From the NCBI RefSeq assembly GCF_004125825.1, contig NZ_QQWI01000009.1:141521-205520 (forward strand): 64,000 bases of DNA, in the 5' to 3' direction. Below are positions 1 to 7,363 of the stretch, piece after piece. The position numbers and the translations under genes are program-made. The stretch's first letter is position 1. Every line of letters starts with the position of its first letter. The notes under the pieces are model-generated. The model did no database searches, had not been told where the DNA came from, and saw nothing but the letters and a program-made list of their open reading frames with translations. This stretch comes from Fusibacter sp. A1. GTDB lineage: Bacteria; Bacillota; Clostridia; Peptostreptococcales; Acidaminobacteraceae.

Positions 1-92
1 GTATCGTCCTTGCTGAACTGACTCAAATCTATTTTTTCAAGTGCCTCATAACTGGATCTAATTCGTTCAAATGCTTCAATCGACTTACTCAT
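1..92 (-). CDS. 5' end of an unidentified protein gene, cut by the window edge
   Basis: Only the first 30 codons are present. They begin at an ATG (92 to 90) placed 6 bases after a GGGAGG ribosome site on the minus strand, and read MSKSIEAFERIRSSYEALEK and so on. The stretch is charged and predicted helical, with no signal peptide or recognisable motif. The gene runs divergently from the dehydratase gene at 200. The start is convincing; the product cannot be named. Confidence 0.6.
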   Translation of the reverse strand, partial: MSKSIEAFERIRSSYEALEKIDLSQFSKDD

Positions 93-199
93 AAGAAGCC
101 TCCCTATCTGATATTAAGTAAAACTAATCATGTTCTATCATATCATATTGGTGATTTTAACTCCACATGGGTATAGAAGATAAAAAGGAGGTTGACTTC

Positions 200-520
200 A
201 TGTTATTAAATCAGAAATGTATCCCGTGCAGCTTAGGCACCCCGCCGCTTTCAAAAGAGGACATCGCAGGGTATTTGCCTGAACTCGATAACGACTGGAT
301 TGTCGATCAGAATAAACTTTTAAAAAGAATGATCGAATTCAAGAACTTTGCAGAATCCTTCGATTTTGTCTGCAAGATCGCCGACTTAGCCGAAGAGCAG
401 GGTCATCACCCCGATATTCGTTTTGGGTGGGGATATGTGTCTATTCATCTAACCACACATAAGATCAACGGTCTTTCCGAATCGGATTTTATCATGGCTG
501 CCAAGATTGATGCGCTTTAG
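200..520 (+). CDS. phhB: pterin-4-alpha-carbinolamine dehydratase
   Basis: A 106-residue cytosolic protein of the PCD/DCoH family, which dehydrates 4a-hydroxytetrahydropterin during pterin cofactor recycling. The family signature is clear in the C-terminal half: EEQGHHPDI with the paired catalytic histidines, then SIHLTTHKINGLSESDF. The length is typical. I chose the ATG at 200 because AAAAAGGAGG ends ten bases before it; an in-frame ATG at 167 has no ribosome site. It stands alone between a divergent gene and a shared terminator. Anaerobic Clostridia without an aromatic amino acid hydroxylase sometimes carry this gene, and its role there (perhaps molybdopterin or folate related) is not settled. 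Confidence 0.9.
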   Translation: MLLNQKCIPCSLGTPPLSKEDIAGYLPELDNDWIVDQNKLLKRMIEFKNFAESFDFVCKIADLAEEQGHHPDIRFGWGYVSIHLTTHKINGLSESDFIMAAKIDAL

Positions 521-534
521 CTCTAATCATATGC

Positions 535-567
535 AAAAAAACACGTGCGATTTCGCACGTGTTTTTT
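535..567. terminator. bidirectional intrinsic terminator
   Basis: A perfect 10-bp stem ACACGTGCGA / TCGCACGTGT with a two-base loop, flanked by six A on the left and T on the right. It can end phhB on the plus strand and the seven-gene operon on the minus strand. The stop codon of the small membrane gene at 566 lies in its T tract. Confidence 0.9.
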
Positions 568-727
568 ACATATCGTCAAAGTGTTTGACACCGGATATTC
601 CTATAAGTACGATTCCTAGCCCAAAGCCGAATGCTCCTAAAAAGAAATTCGCCTGCATGGGCATTCCTTTTACAAAAAGTAGGATCGCCATGGTGATCAA
701 GATGATGAATACGCCTATCCTCTTCAT
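566..727 (-). CDS. small two-helix membrane protein, last gene of the hydrogenase-like sensory operon
   Basis: A 53-residue open frame, MKRIGVFIILITMAILLFVK at the start and ending SGVKHFDDM. Two hydrophobic segments (about residues 4-19 and 28-45) are separated by a short loop, so it should be an integral membrane hairpin. Its ATG overlaps the TGA of the preceding HATPase gene as ATGA, the classic sign of coupled translation, and its stop runs straight into the operon terminator. I recognise no family. The coupling suggests it works with the HATPase/PHP/DRTGG proteins, perhaps as their membrane anchor; that is inference. Automated annotation could easily miss it because of its size. Confidence 0.7.
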   Translation of the reverse strand: MKRIGVFIILITMAILLFVKGMPMQANFFLGAFGFGLGIVLIGISGVKHFDDM

Positions 728-1278
728 TGGCTGTCGACCCCGATTTCAGTCAACCCCTCTGTCACATAGGCCTTTACCCATTGCAACACATCCACTTCTG
801 AAAGTGAGACATCCTCACCCAGCATTTCTCTCATTTCACTTGTCGACAGCGAAAAGGTCTTGCCGTTTCTCGTATGGAAATAGTCCAAATCAGCTGATTC
901 AAGCGATAAGACGATTCCGACAATCGTATTGGGCATATCTCCAAGCGGTGGTCTGTCGATATGGTCATACATGAACCATGCATCCACCTTTGTTCCAGCG
1001 CCCACAAGGGACGTGATATTGAAGTCCCCGCCGCACATTTCGGCATTAACTTTGAACATGGGCACGCCGAGTCCTACAGACCTTGTGGTTCTCGTGGTGT
1101 AAAACGGATCGATCACCCTTTTGAGCGTCTCCTCATCCATTCCACATCCGTTATCTTCGATTCTTATACTCAATGTGTTCTCTTCCATATCCTCGTTGAT
1201 ATCGAGCGTGATCCTGTCAGCTCCCGCCGTGATGCAGTTTTGCACCAAATCTAGAATATGAAGTGCGAGTTCTTTCAT
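724..1278 (-). CDS. stand-alone HATPase (GHKL) domain protein of the hydrogenase-like operon
   Basis: 184 residues. The N-terminal 120 form a GHKL ATP-binding fold: an N-box around LDLVQNCITAGA, a G1 box DNGCGMDEE and a G2 box SVGLGVPMFK. There is no histidine-containing dimerisation domain and no membrane segment, so it is not an ordinary sensor kinase; it resembles the anti-sigma/serine kinase-like HATPases found beside clostridial [FeFe]-hydrogenase genes. The ATG follows the stop of the PHP gene directly, and its ribosome site (GGAGGCAAATAG) lies inside that gene's last codons. The C-terminal 60 residues have no motif I know. The ATP site looks intact; the protein substrate is unknown. 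Confidence 0.8.
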   Translation of the reverse strand: MKELALHILDLVQNCITAGADRITLDINEDMEENTLSIRIEDNGCGMDEETLKRVIDPFYTTRTTRSVGLGVPMFKVNAEMCGGDFNITSLVGAGTKVDAWFMYDHIDRPPLGDMPNTIVGIVLSLESADLDYFHTRNGKTFSLSTSEMREMLGEDVSLSEVDVLQWVKAYVTEGLTEIGVDSQ

Positions 1279-1995
1279 CTATTTGCCTCCAAATAGGGCT
1301 TTAAACAAGGCCTCTATCGTTTTTTCCTCTACATCGATATGGTGCACCGGTTCTGAGATGTTCACCAGCTCATGGGCGTCCGAATTGATAAGCATCTCAT
1401 ATTTTCTTAAATACAGATGCCTTTTGGTAAACTCAATCGGATCACACGCCGGGCTGAACTCCACCGACCTGATCGGAAGATCCGGTGCGATGAAGCCTAG
1501 ATTGGCAATCATACTGTATGACGCGCGGTCCAGATGACAAGGAATCACTCCGCCACCGCATCCGATCGCGCGTTCGATGATCTCATCCACAGACAATTGG
1601 ATGGATGCATAAAGAGAGTGTGTCAACGTTCCGATGACTTGGTCATCCGCATTTAAAATATTCTGATCCCCGAATTTTTTCGTATCATGAGGGATTTTCT
1701 GAATGTTACATATCAGTTCCTCATAAAATGATTTCAGTGAAGAAAACTCCTTAAACAAACAGAGGATGTGAACATCCTCCTTGGTTTGAACTTCTATTCC
1801 TGGAACCACTATGATAGGCAGTTCCTCAGCAACTTCAAGTGCCGCCTGCACATTTTCAATGGCGTTGTGGTCTGTGATCGCAATAAAATCAAGTTCCTTG
1901 ATCACAGACATGTTCACAATATTGTTGGGCGTCATCTCCGGTTCCGCACAAGGCGACAGCGCGCTGTGTATGTGCAGGTCGTAGCTTGCCTTCAT
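1279..1995 (-). CDS. PHP-domain phosphoesterase
   Basis: 238 residues, almost entirely a PHP (polymerase and histidinol phosphatase) domain, a metal-dependent phosphoesterase. The motif-bearing positions are visible: DLHIHSALSPC at the N-terminus, AITDHNAIEN near residue 40, and PGIEVQ near residue 65, with further histidines (PCHLDRA; NSDAHEL) that would complete the metal site. It is the fifth gene of the tightly packed operon, abutting the DRTGG gene upstream and the HATPase downstream without spacers. In this setting a role removing a phosphate from a protein or a small signalling molecule is plausible; the substrate cannot be read from sequence. Confidence 0.85.
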   Translation of the reverse strand: MKASYDLHIHSALSPCAEPEMTPNNIVNMSVIKELDFIAITDHNAIENVQAALEVAEELPIIVVPGIEVQTKEDVHILCLFKEFSSLKSFYEELICNIQKIPHDTKKFGDQNILNADDQVIGTLTHSLYASIQLSVDEIIERAIGCGGGVIPCHLDRASYSMIANLGFIAPDLPIRSVEFSPACDPIEFTKRHLYLRKYEMLINSDAHELVNISEPVHHIDVEEKTIEALFKALFGGK

Positions 1996-2334
1996 CTAGC
2001 GCAGACCACTTTCATAAAACCTTGTAAAAATAGCATAAGGGCTCTCCGAGGTCGAAAAGATCGGAATGTTCTTCTCGTTAGCCTTCTCAAGCGTCGCTGT
2101 TTCGACTGTAATCCCTTCAGGAATGATGATGCATGCCATATCAAGCAGTGAAGTAACTGCCAAGATGTTCGTATGGGTCTGAACCGTGATCCAAGCCTCA
2201 TCCTCCTTGCCGTTTGCCATCACCCAGCTCAAAAGGTCGCAACATCCAAGAGATCTGATCTCTCTTGAAGTATCCACCCCGTCAGTCAACAGCTTATATC
2301 CAAAGTTATCTATCAGTGTTTGTAATGTGATCAT
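1996..2334 (-). CDS. DRTGG-domain protein (second copy in the operon)
   Basis: 112 residues forming a single compact alpha/beta domain of the DRTGG type, a ligand-binding regulatory domain known beside CBS domains and in phosphotransacetylases. The conserved DRTGG-like stretch is replaced here by a GCCDLLSWVMANGKED segment, followed by the usual strand-rich core ending at a FSTSESPYAIF motif. Its ATG overlaps the stop of the hydrogenase-like gene as ATGA, with the ribosome site GGGAG inside that gene. A diverged sister copy opens the operon at 4399. The ligand is unknown. Confidence 0.75.
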   Translation of the reverse strand: MITLQTLIDNFGYKLLTDGVDTSREIRSLGCCDLLSWVMANGKEDEAWITVQTHTNILAVTSLLDMACIIIPEGITVETATLEKANEKNIPIFSTSESPYAIFTRFYESGLR

Positions 2335-3578
2335 TTTGCTCCCTTTCTTACGATACAGTCTTCAAATTTCGCACGTCCTAAGACGACATCCTCTGCAAGA
2401 GATCTGCATGTCGGTGATCCACATGCTCCACAATCAAGTCCAGGCAGCGATTTGTGAAGGGCTTCTATCTTCGTCATTTTTTCTATCGCCTTTTTAAAGT
2501 CCTTATCAAGCTTTAGAATCTGATGTGGTTCAATCTTGTTGGTCCAAACGATATTTTCAAAAGAGCACATCGATTTTAGTTCCTCATCGGAGAAAATCGG
2601 AGGCTTCTTCGCTTGTTTTCTAATTCGGCTTTTTGCGATAAAAGGATTCTCCACATTAAGCGGTCCTCCGCAGCAACCAGTGACGCAGGCATAGCCTTCG
2701 ATGAAATCAACACCTCTGAGCATTTCAAGATCCACTTTGTCCAGTACTTTGGTCACTTCATCAATGCCGTCGACTGCGATATAGTTATCGATATCAACCG
2801 CATAGGACTGACCGCCGACTCTTCCCCAGCCGATGCCTACACCGCTACCCATTTGCATATCCACCATGTCGCCGGTCATACTGTCATAGAGCTTCAGCAT
2901 TCTCGGATAGATGCTCTTCAGTGAGACCGCACCTGTCATCTGTGATTTATCCAGGCCTAGGGGCTTATAGATACTGGTAACCTTGGCAGGACACTCGGTA
3001 ATAAGAAATATCCCGATTTCTTCGTCCTTTAGGCCAGTTTTTGCCTTCACCAGCTGTCGCGCCTGTCTTGCAGCGACTTCCGAAGGCGATTCGATCGTAA
3101 TGATATTGTCGATTAGGGACGGATATCTGATTTGGATCAGCCTTGTGACCGCCGGACAATAAGTGGAGATCAAAGGTTTTCTTTCCTCTTCGGCGTTATC
3201 GACATAGTCGTTCAGGTAGGCGGATATGATATCGGCAGCCCTAGACACGTCGAATACTTCATCAAAGCCCAGTCGAAGGAATGTGTTCATCACACGATTC
3301 ATATCGTATTCTGTCGGAAACTGACCATATAAAGAGGTAGCGGGAAGCGCCACTTTGTAGCGGTAGTTTGCCAAATCGCTTAAGACATCTGTTTTGGCAT
3401 CCTTCGCGTGGAAAGGACACACTTTGATGCACTCACCGCAATCGATACAACGTTCCTCTATGATTTTCGCTTTTCCGTCGATCACGCGAATAGCCTGAGT
3501 CGGGCACTTGTGCATGCAATTAGTACAGCCTGTGCATTTTTCTTTGTGTAAAAACACCGAATGCCAATATGCTTTCAT
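2331..3578 (-). CDS. [FeFe]-hydrogenase-like iron-sulfur protein, probably sensory
   Basis: 415 residues. In order: two ferredoxin-type [4Fe-4S] sites (Cys15/18/21/25 and Cys44/47/50/54); a hydrogenase large-subunit-like domain (about 70-310); a C-terminal FeS domain with Cys383/386/391/408. The three H-cluster loops are recognisable but altered. Loop 1 reads STYCPAV, keeping one cysteine (141) and putting Tyr140 where catalytic enzymes have the proton-relay cysteine. Loop 2 is TECPAK (Cys196). Loop 3 is ACVTGCCGG (Cys298 and Cys302). So the four ligands of the cubane are all available while the relay residue is lost. Family members of this kind sit beside kinases and phosphatases and are thought to sense H2 or redox state. 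No maturation genes lie in the window. Confidence 0.85.
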   Translation of the reverse strand: MKAYWHSVFLHKEKCTGCTNCMHKCPTQAIRVIDGKAKIIEERCIDCGECIKVCPFHAKDAKTDVLSDLANYRYKVALPATSLYGQFPTEYDMNRVMNTFLRLGFDEVFDVSRAADIISAYLNDYVDNAEEERKPLISTYCPAVTRLIQIRYPSLIDNIITIESPSEVAARQARQLVKAKTGLKDEEIGIFLITECPAKVTSIYKPLGLDKSQMTGAVSLKSIYPRMLKLYDSMTGDMVDMQMGSGVGIGWGRVGGQSYAVDIDNYIAVDGIDEVTKVLDKVDLEMLRGVDFIEGYACVTGCCGGPLNVENPFIAKSRIRKQAKKPPIFSDEELKSMCSFENIVWTNKIEPHQILKLDKDFKKAIEKMTKIEALHKSLPGLDCGACGSPTCRSLAEDVVLGRAKFEDCIVRKGAK

Positions 3579-3603
3579 TCTCTACTCTCCCTCAGTATCG
3601 TAT

Positions 3604-4026
3604 TTACAGATAAAGTGTCATCACCAACTGTGTAAATACATCCACCTCTGATGTAATCTCAAAATCATCCGAGCATTTTTTCATGTTGGGTAATCCCATT
3701 CCTGCTCCGAATCCCAATTCCCTAATTTCACTTGTTGCCGTCGAAAATCCTTTTGTCATCGCAAGTTCGATATTCTCAATTCCAGGACCGTTGTCTTTTG
3801 CTATGACTTTCACCCATTCAGGCGATATCAGACAAGTGATTTTTCCACCATTGGAATGGATAGCAATATTGATCTCTGCTTCGTATGTCGCAATCGCCAC
3901 CCTACGAATAATCCCTGAATCAATACCAAGTTGTCTAAGAACTTTCTTTATGCTACTTGACGCTTCTCCAGCGACAGTAAAATCCATTGTTGGGACAGAA
4001 AACTCATATTTCATGCTTTCTTGCAT
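3604..4026 (-). CDS. anti-sigma-factor-like HATPase (RsbW type)
   Basis: 140 residues, a single GHKL ATPase domain of the RsbW/SpoIIAB kind. Visible motifs are the N-box EAEINIAIHSNGG, the G1 box DNGPGI and the G2 box GFGAGMGLPNM. Such proteins phosphorylate serine on a partner protein or bind a sigma factor. It follows the first DRTGG gene by 25 bases and precedes the hydrogenase-like gene by 25. The ATG at 4026 follows TAGGAG with a 6-base spacer. No STAS-domain partner is encoded nearby, so the usual anti-sigma pairing is not evident and the target remains open. Confidence 0.85.
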   Translation of the reverse strand: MQESMKYEFSVPTMDFTVAGEASSSIKKVLRQLGIDSGIIRRVAIATYEAEINIAIHSNGGKITCLISPEWVKVIAKDNGPGIENIELAMTKGFSTATSEIRELGFGAGMGLPNMKKCSDDFEITSEVDVFTQLVMTLYL

Positions 4027-4051
4027 GCCATTCTCCTATTCTATCAGTGAC

Positions 4052-4399
4052 TTAAACCGAAATACCTTTTAGTCCTTTGCTATACAAAATTCCGGATGCG
4101 GTGTACATGGTATATTTAGTCGCCAGCAATGTCATCTCGTGATCATTTGCAAGTGCGACCACATCTGCAGTAGGTTCTTTTCCCCTTATAAAAATGATTG
4201 CCTTTAAATCAAGCATTTCAGCCGTTCGTATTACCTGATGATTTACAAGACCTGTAATGAGTATGGTATCATCTTCGACATATGCGAGCACATCGCTCAT
4301 CAAGTCGGATCCGAACGCGTATTCATAATCACGATCCAGTGACTCTTTTCCCGTTAGCACTTCACACTCAAGTAGTTCAGCGATTTCCCTTAAAAACAT
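4052..4399 (-). CDS. DRTGG-domain protein (first gene of the operon)
   Basis: 115 residues, one DRTGG-type regulatory domain: MFLREIAELLECEVLTGKES opens it, followed by a DLMSDVLAYV segment and a LKAIIFIRGKEP strand. An in-frame start 14 codons upstream exists, but AGGAGG lies four bases before the ATG at 4399, which settles the start. It opens the seven-gene cassette that includes a second DRTGG copy, two HATPases, a hydrogenase-like protein and a PHP phosphoesterase. In related Clostridia such genes travel with hydrogenase operons. A role in sensing a nucleotide or phosphometabolite is inference. Confidence 0.8.
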   Translation of the reverse strand: MFLREIAELLECEVLTGKESLDRDYEYAFGSDLMSDVLAYVEDDTILITGLVNHQVIRTAEMLDLKAIIFIRGKEPTADVVALANDHEMTLLATKYTMYTASGILYSKGLKGISV

Positions 4400-4473
4400 G
4401 TGGTCCTCCTGACATGGACTTTGTTTTGCTACAAATAGCAAAGTTAAAGTTAAAGAATTAACAATATTCTTCC

Positions 4474-4482
4474 ATTATATCA
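4474..4482 (-). promoter_or_regulatory. extended -10 promoter of the hydrogenase-like operon
   Basis: The minus strand reads TGATATAAT, a consensus TATAAT (4479 to 4474) with the TGn extension. No good -35 hexamer is present at 16-18 bases, which fits an extended -10 promoter. The transcript would start near 4467, leaving a leader of about 65 bases. Confidence 0.6.
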
Positions 4483-4727
4483 TACACCAAATAGTTAAAG
4501 CATGTAAATAGGGCGATTACGCTGTGAAAACGTTGTCAAGCATGATGTAAAAAAATCGTTTTCAGTTAGAAACGATAAGAATTTGCTAAAGCCGTGCACA
4601 TGATTAAGCATTCAAGATTTATTATACCACACTGCTAGGAGACGTATAAGCCTAACAATCCCTATCGTTCGAAAAGTCTGAATATAGCACATTTTCAAAC
4701 TTCTTAATATTTCGTAACACTTGTAAA

Positions 4728-4761
4728 TGATATTGATAATCAATAGCGATGATGATATACT
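4728..4761 (+). promoter_or_regulatory. sodA promoter overlapped by a Fur-like operator
   Basis: The core promoter is TTGATA (4733-4738), a 17-base spacer and TATACT (4756-4761), near consensus. Overlapping the -35 is TGATATTGATAATCA (4728-4742), which matches the 7-1-7 Fur-family box TGATAATNATTATCA at all but two positions. It also contains the perfect palindrome ATTGAT-A-ATCAAT (4732-4744). Control of superoxide dismutase by an iron or manganese sensing repressor is therefore likely; the regulator itself is not in the window. Confidence 0.7.
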
Positions 4762-4818
4762 TTCATTAGTAGATAGGCAGCAATGGCTATAGAATAAGGA
4801 CTCACAAGGAGGTACACC

Positions 4819-5424
4819 ATGACACATCAATTACCTAAATTAAAATACAGCTATGACGCTCTCGAACCACATATCGATGCAAGAACCATGGAAATTCACC
4901 ATTCGAAACATCATCAGGGTTACATAAACAATTTGAACGCAGCACTCGAGTCGTTGGATGACTTAAAGGAAATGCCCGTTGCCGATTTGCTTAAGCATTT
5001 GGAAATCGTTCCACAAGAGAAATACTGGACGGTTAGAAACAATGCGGGTGGTCACTTCAACCACAGCCTTTTCTGGGACGCCATGTCTCCAAATGGACAA
5101 GCTAAACCATCAGGCGAACTGTATTCTACGATTGTGGCAGTTTTCGGAAGCTTTGAAGCTTTTCAGGCGGCCTTCGAAAAAGCGGCGCTGGGCCAGTTCG
5201 GTAGCGGTTGGGCGTGGCTGATTAAGACTTCGGACGGCAACTTAGAGGTCGTCGGTACTCCCAATCAGGACAATCCAATCTCAGACGGACATCTACCCTT
5301 ACTTGGAATCGATGTATGGGAACATGCCTATTACCTAAACTACCAAAACAGAAGAGCTGACTACGTAAAGGCCTTCTGGTCGCTAGTGGACTGGAATGTG
5401 GTGGAAAACAGGTTTAACTTTTAG
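4819..5424 (+). CDS. sodA: superoxide dismutase, Fe/Mn family
   Basis: 201 residues, the usual length for this cytosolic homodimeric enzyme that dismutates superoxide to peroxide and oxygen. The metal ligands are in place: His in [11 protein letters not shown], His in [10 protein letters not shown], and Asp/His in [18 protein letters not shown]. The GTPNQDNP motif carries the glutamine typical of Mn or cambialistic forms, so manganese is the likelier metal. A strong GGAGG site lies eight bases before the ATG. The gene is a single plus-strand unit with its own operator and terminator between two minus-strand operons. It fits an anaerobe that protects iron-sulfur enzymes such as the neighbouring hydrogenases. 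Confidence 0.97.
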   Translation: MTHQLPKLKYSYDALEPHIDARTMEIHHSKHHQGYINNLNAALESLDDLKEMPVADLLKHLEIVPQEKYWTVRNNAGGHFNHSLFWDAMSPNGQAKPSGELYSTIVAVFGSFEAFQAAFEKAALGQFGSGWAWLIKTSDGNLEVVGTPNQDNPISDGHLPLLGIDVWEHAYYLNYQNRRADYVKAFWSLVDWNVVENRFNF

Positions 5425-5453
5425 GAGTATATACAATTAGGATGATAAGTAAA

Positions 5454-5483
5454 AACTAGGTCTCATTTAATGAGCACCTAGTT
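5454..5483. terminator. bidirectional terminator between sodA and the exporter gene
   Basis: The stem AACTAGGT / ACCTAGTT continues inward as CTCAT / ATGAG with one bulged C, and is followed by seven T on the plus strand and A-rich sequence on the other side. It serves the convergent sodA (plus) and exporter (minus) genes. Confidence 0.85.
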
Positions 5484-5491
5484 TTTTTCTG

Positions 5492-6469
5492 TTATGCGTC
5501 GCAATACTTGATATCTCCGTATTCCTCCATAAACTCGACCTTGATCTGTATCATGGTCTGCAGCTCATTGATGAATAGGAACAACCTCGCCCTGTCTTCA
5601 AACGCCTGCCTGGTCTGAGGAAGCTCGCCAAATCGATATTTGTCGAGTAGGACTTCAAGCTGCTCTAAAAGCTCCTTTCCTGTGTTGCATTCCCTGATTC
5701 CAGATGCCACGAGTTCGGTAAAAGCGCTCACATCCTTTGCCGCATCCTGGGTTAGAATCACGCCGTCTATATGCAATGACATGGCTTTGAGTCTATCATA
5801 CTGTCGTTTGCGCATGACCATGTATTCCACATAGTAGCTGTTGTCGATAAAAAAGTAGTTGTTCATGTACTGGTAGGCATAGGACTTACCTTCCCTAAGG
5901 GACTGCCTCAGTTCTTGCAGCGAATTTTCCCCGGCACTTAAGTCACAGGCGTTTTTCAGTTCAAGCGCGAAGACCTGAAGCACTTTCTTTATCTTTTCTT
6001 CGATTTCGAGCTGACTGGTCCTTACCTTGTTTTCCTTGCTTGGTATGTGCATGTTCAAAAGCAGTCCGCTTGCTATCCCTATCCCCATCAGGGCGAATTC
6101 GTTGACCAGCGCGTGGGCTGTTATCTCACCATAACTCAAAAGATGCGTAACAAGGACGATGTTGGTCATGGTCCCTTCATTCAGCTTAAGCGAATTGACG
6201 ATCGGAATAAAGAGCATCAGGAAAATACCGAGCGTGTAGATATGGAATCCGAAAATCCAGAATGCCGACACTGCGATCGACAAACCGATGACCGCTGACA
6301 ATGCGCGTTTTCCGGCAACAATCCACGTTTGACGCTTGGTATCCAAAATGCTCAGTATGGCGATCAAACCAGCCGATACCGGAAAATCAAGACCGAGCAT
6401 GGTGGCAACATAGATGGCCATCACAACACCGATACTTGATTTAAGCGTACGAAGCCCTAAAAATTTCAT
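5492..6469 (-). CDS. aromatic acid exporter family (ArAE/FUSC) membrane protein
   Basis: 325 residues. The first 145 hold about five hydrophobic helices, including a VVMAIYVATMLGLDFPVSAG segment and the conserved ILDTKRQTWIVAGKRALS loop of this family. The C-terminal 175 form a soluble helical domain of the ArAE_1_C type. Proteins of this family are thought to export aromatic acids or other organic anions, but substrates are rarely known. The ATG follows GAGAGG with an 8-base spacer. It sits 17 bases behind the acetyltransferase gene and was probably co-transcribed with it; a pairing of modification and export is possible but unproven. Confidence 0.85.
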   Translation of the reverse strand: MKFLGLRTLKSSIGVVMAIYVATMLGLDFPVSAGLIAILSILDTKRQTWIVAGKRALSAVIGLSIAVSAFWIFGFHIYTLGIFLMLFIPIVNSLKLNEGTMTNIVLVTHLLSYGEITAHALVNEFALMGIGIASGLLLNMHIPSKENKVRTSQLEIEEKIKKVLQVFALELKNACDLSAGENSLQELRQSLREGKSYAYQYMNNYFFIDNSYYVEYMVMRKRQYDRLKAMSLHIDGVILTQDAAKDVSAFTELVASGIRECNTGKELLEQLEVLLDKYRFGELPQTRQAFEDRARLFLFINELQTMIQIKVEFMEEYGDIKYCDA

Positions 6470-6486
6470 AAATAATCCTCTCCAGT

Positions 6487-7266
6487 CTATTCGTCAAAGA
6501 ACATCACCGCATAGTCGGCGACAAAGACGAAGCCGATTTTTTCGTATAAGCGACCTGCCGCAGGGTTGTCGTAACGTAGAACCGGTGTCTTACCTGCACT
6601 GATGATGTCTTTGCAAAGCTGCACCGAAATCGCCTGCGCACAGTGGTTTCTCCGATACTCAGGCAGCGTGGCTATACCAACAAGGGTGCCGTAGATCGGA
6701 TGTGAAGATGTCCACTCGCCTGCGGCCACGACTTTCCCGTCCATCTTGGCCACATATCCCTTAAGCAGTTTAAGATCAAACAACATGCGCTGTTTTTCAT
6801 CCTCGGGATCTATTTTCAACTCGAACGCGTCATTCTGAACGAGTATCTTTCCTGCGATATCTTCAAGCTGGAGCGGTTGGATCGGACACGAATCGACCGC
6901 TCCAAGTTCGTTCAGATGGTCAAGACGCATCAGATGCGTGATCCACACCCGTTGATGCTCCATCTTTTCAGCTAATCCTGTGATGAGGTGGCAAGGTCCT
7001 GTGATCGCCCTTAGCTTGCGTCCTATCAAAAGACTTAAAAGCGGGTCATGATCCATTCCTTCCCTCTCAAACACATACGCGACTCCCTCGTAGATCGAGC
7101 AAGCTCCTGTAAGCCTTCCGCCCGCACTTCGCACCCATGTCGTGATACTCTGATTGAGAAATCCATGGGTGATAAGCAGCGAGGTGAAATTCACATTGAG
7201 CTCAGGGGAACCATATAAAAACTTGGCCAAATCGCCATATTCTTCTTTTGTGACCAAATGGTACAT
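6487..7266 (-). CDS. GNAT-family N-acetyltransferase
   Basis: 259 residues with the acetyl-CoA binding GNAT fold in the C-terminal third: GTLVGIATLPEYRRNHCAQ holds the pyrophosphate-binding loop (usual Q/RxxGxG/A, here RRNHCA, somewhat divergent), followed by PAAGRLYEKIGF, the typical end of the fold. The N-terminal half is an extra domain of unclear role, as in larger two-domain GNATs. GGAGGT lies five bases before the ATG at 7266, so an ATG four codons upstream is part of the ribosome site rather than the start. Upstream partner of the exporter gene; substrate unknown. Confidence 0.8.
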   Translation of the reverse strand: MYHLVTKEEYGDLAKFLYGSPELNVNFTSLLITHGFLNQSITTWVRSAGGRLTGACSIYEGVAYVFEREGMDHDPLLSLLIGRKLRAITGPCHLITGLAEKMEHQRVWITHLMRLDHLNELGAVDSCPIQPLQLEDIAGKILVQNDAFELKIDPEDEKQRMLFDLKLLKGYVAKMDGKVVAAGEWTSSHPIYGTLVGIATLPEYRRNHCAQAISVQLCKDIISAGKTPVLRYDNPAAGRLYEKIGFVFVADYAVMFFDE

Positions 7267-7363
7267 ACCTACCTCCATCGTCTCTTAGTAACTTCATCAT
7301 AGCAGATTGCCAAACCGTACTCAACACCCTAGGCCCTAATGGCTATACGACAAAATATAAAAA

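Larger units (their letters stand above)
4400..4818. other. 419-bp divergent regulatory region between the hydrogenase-like operon and sodA
   Basis: No gene is supported here. On the left it holds the minus-strand promoter with three GTTAAAG repeats; on the right, the sodA promoter with a Fur-like palindrome. Between them lies a small hairpin (ATCGTTT / AAACGAT, 4555-4576) of no obvious role. A 72-codon minus-strand frame crossing the sodA start has no ribosome site or protein-like composition. Confidence 0.6.

Noticed and set aside
4555..4576. Hairpin ATCGTTT / AAACGAT with an adjoining A run as a terminator
   Set aside because: No minus-strand gene lies upstream in the gap, and the 7-bp stem is AT-rich.
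4612..4830. A 72-codon minus-strand frame crossing the sodA start
   Set aside because: It would overlap the sodA promoter and ribosome site, is cysteine-rich without pattern and has no ribosome site.
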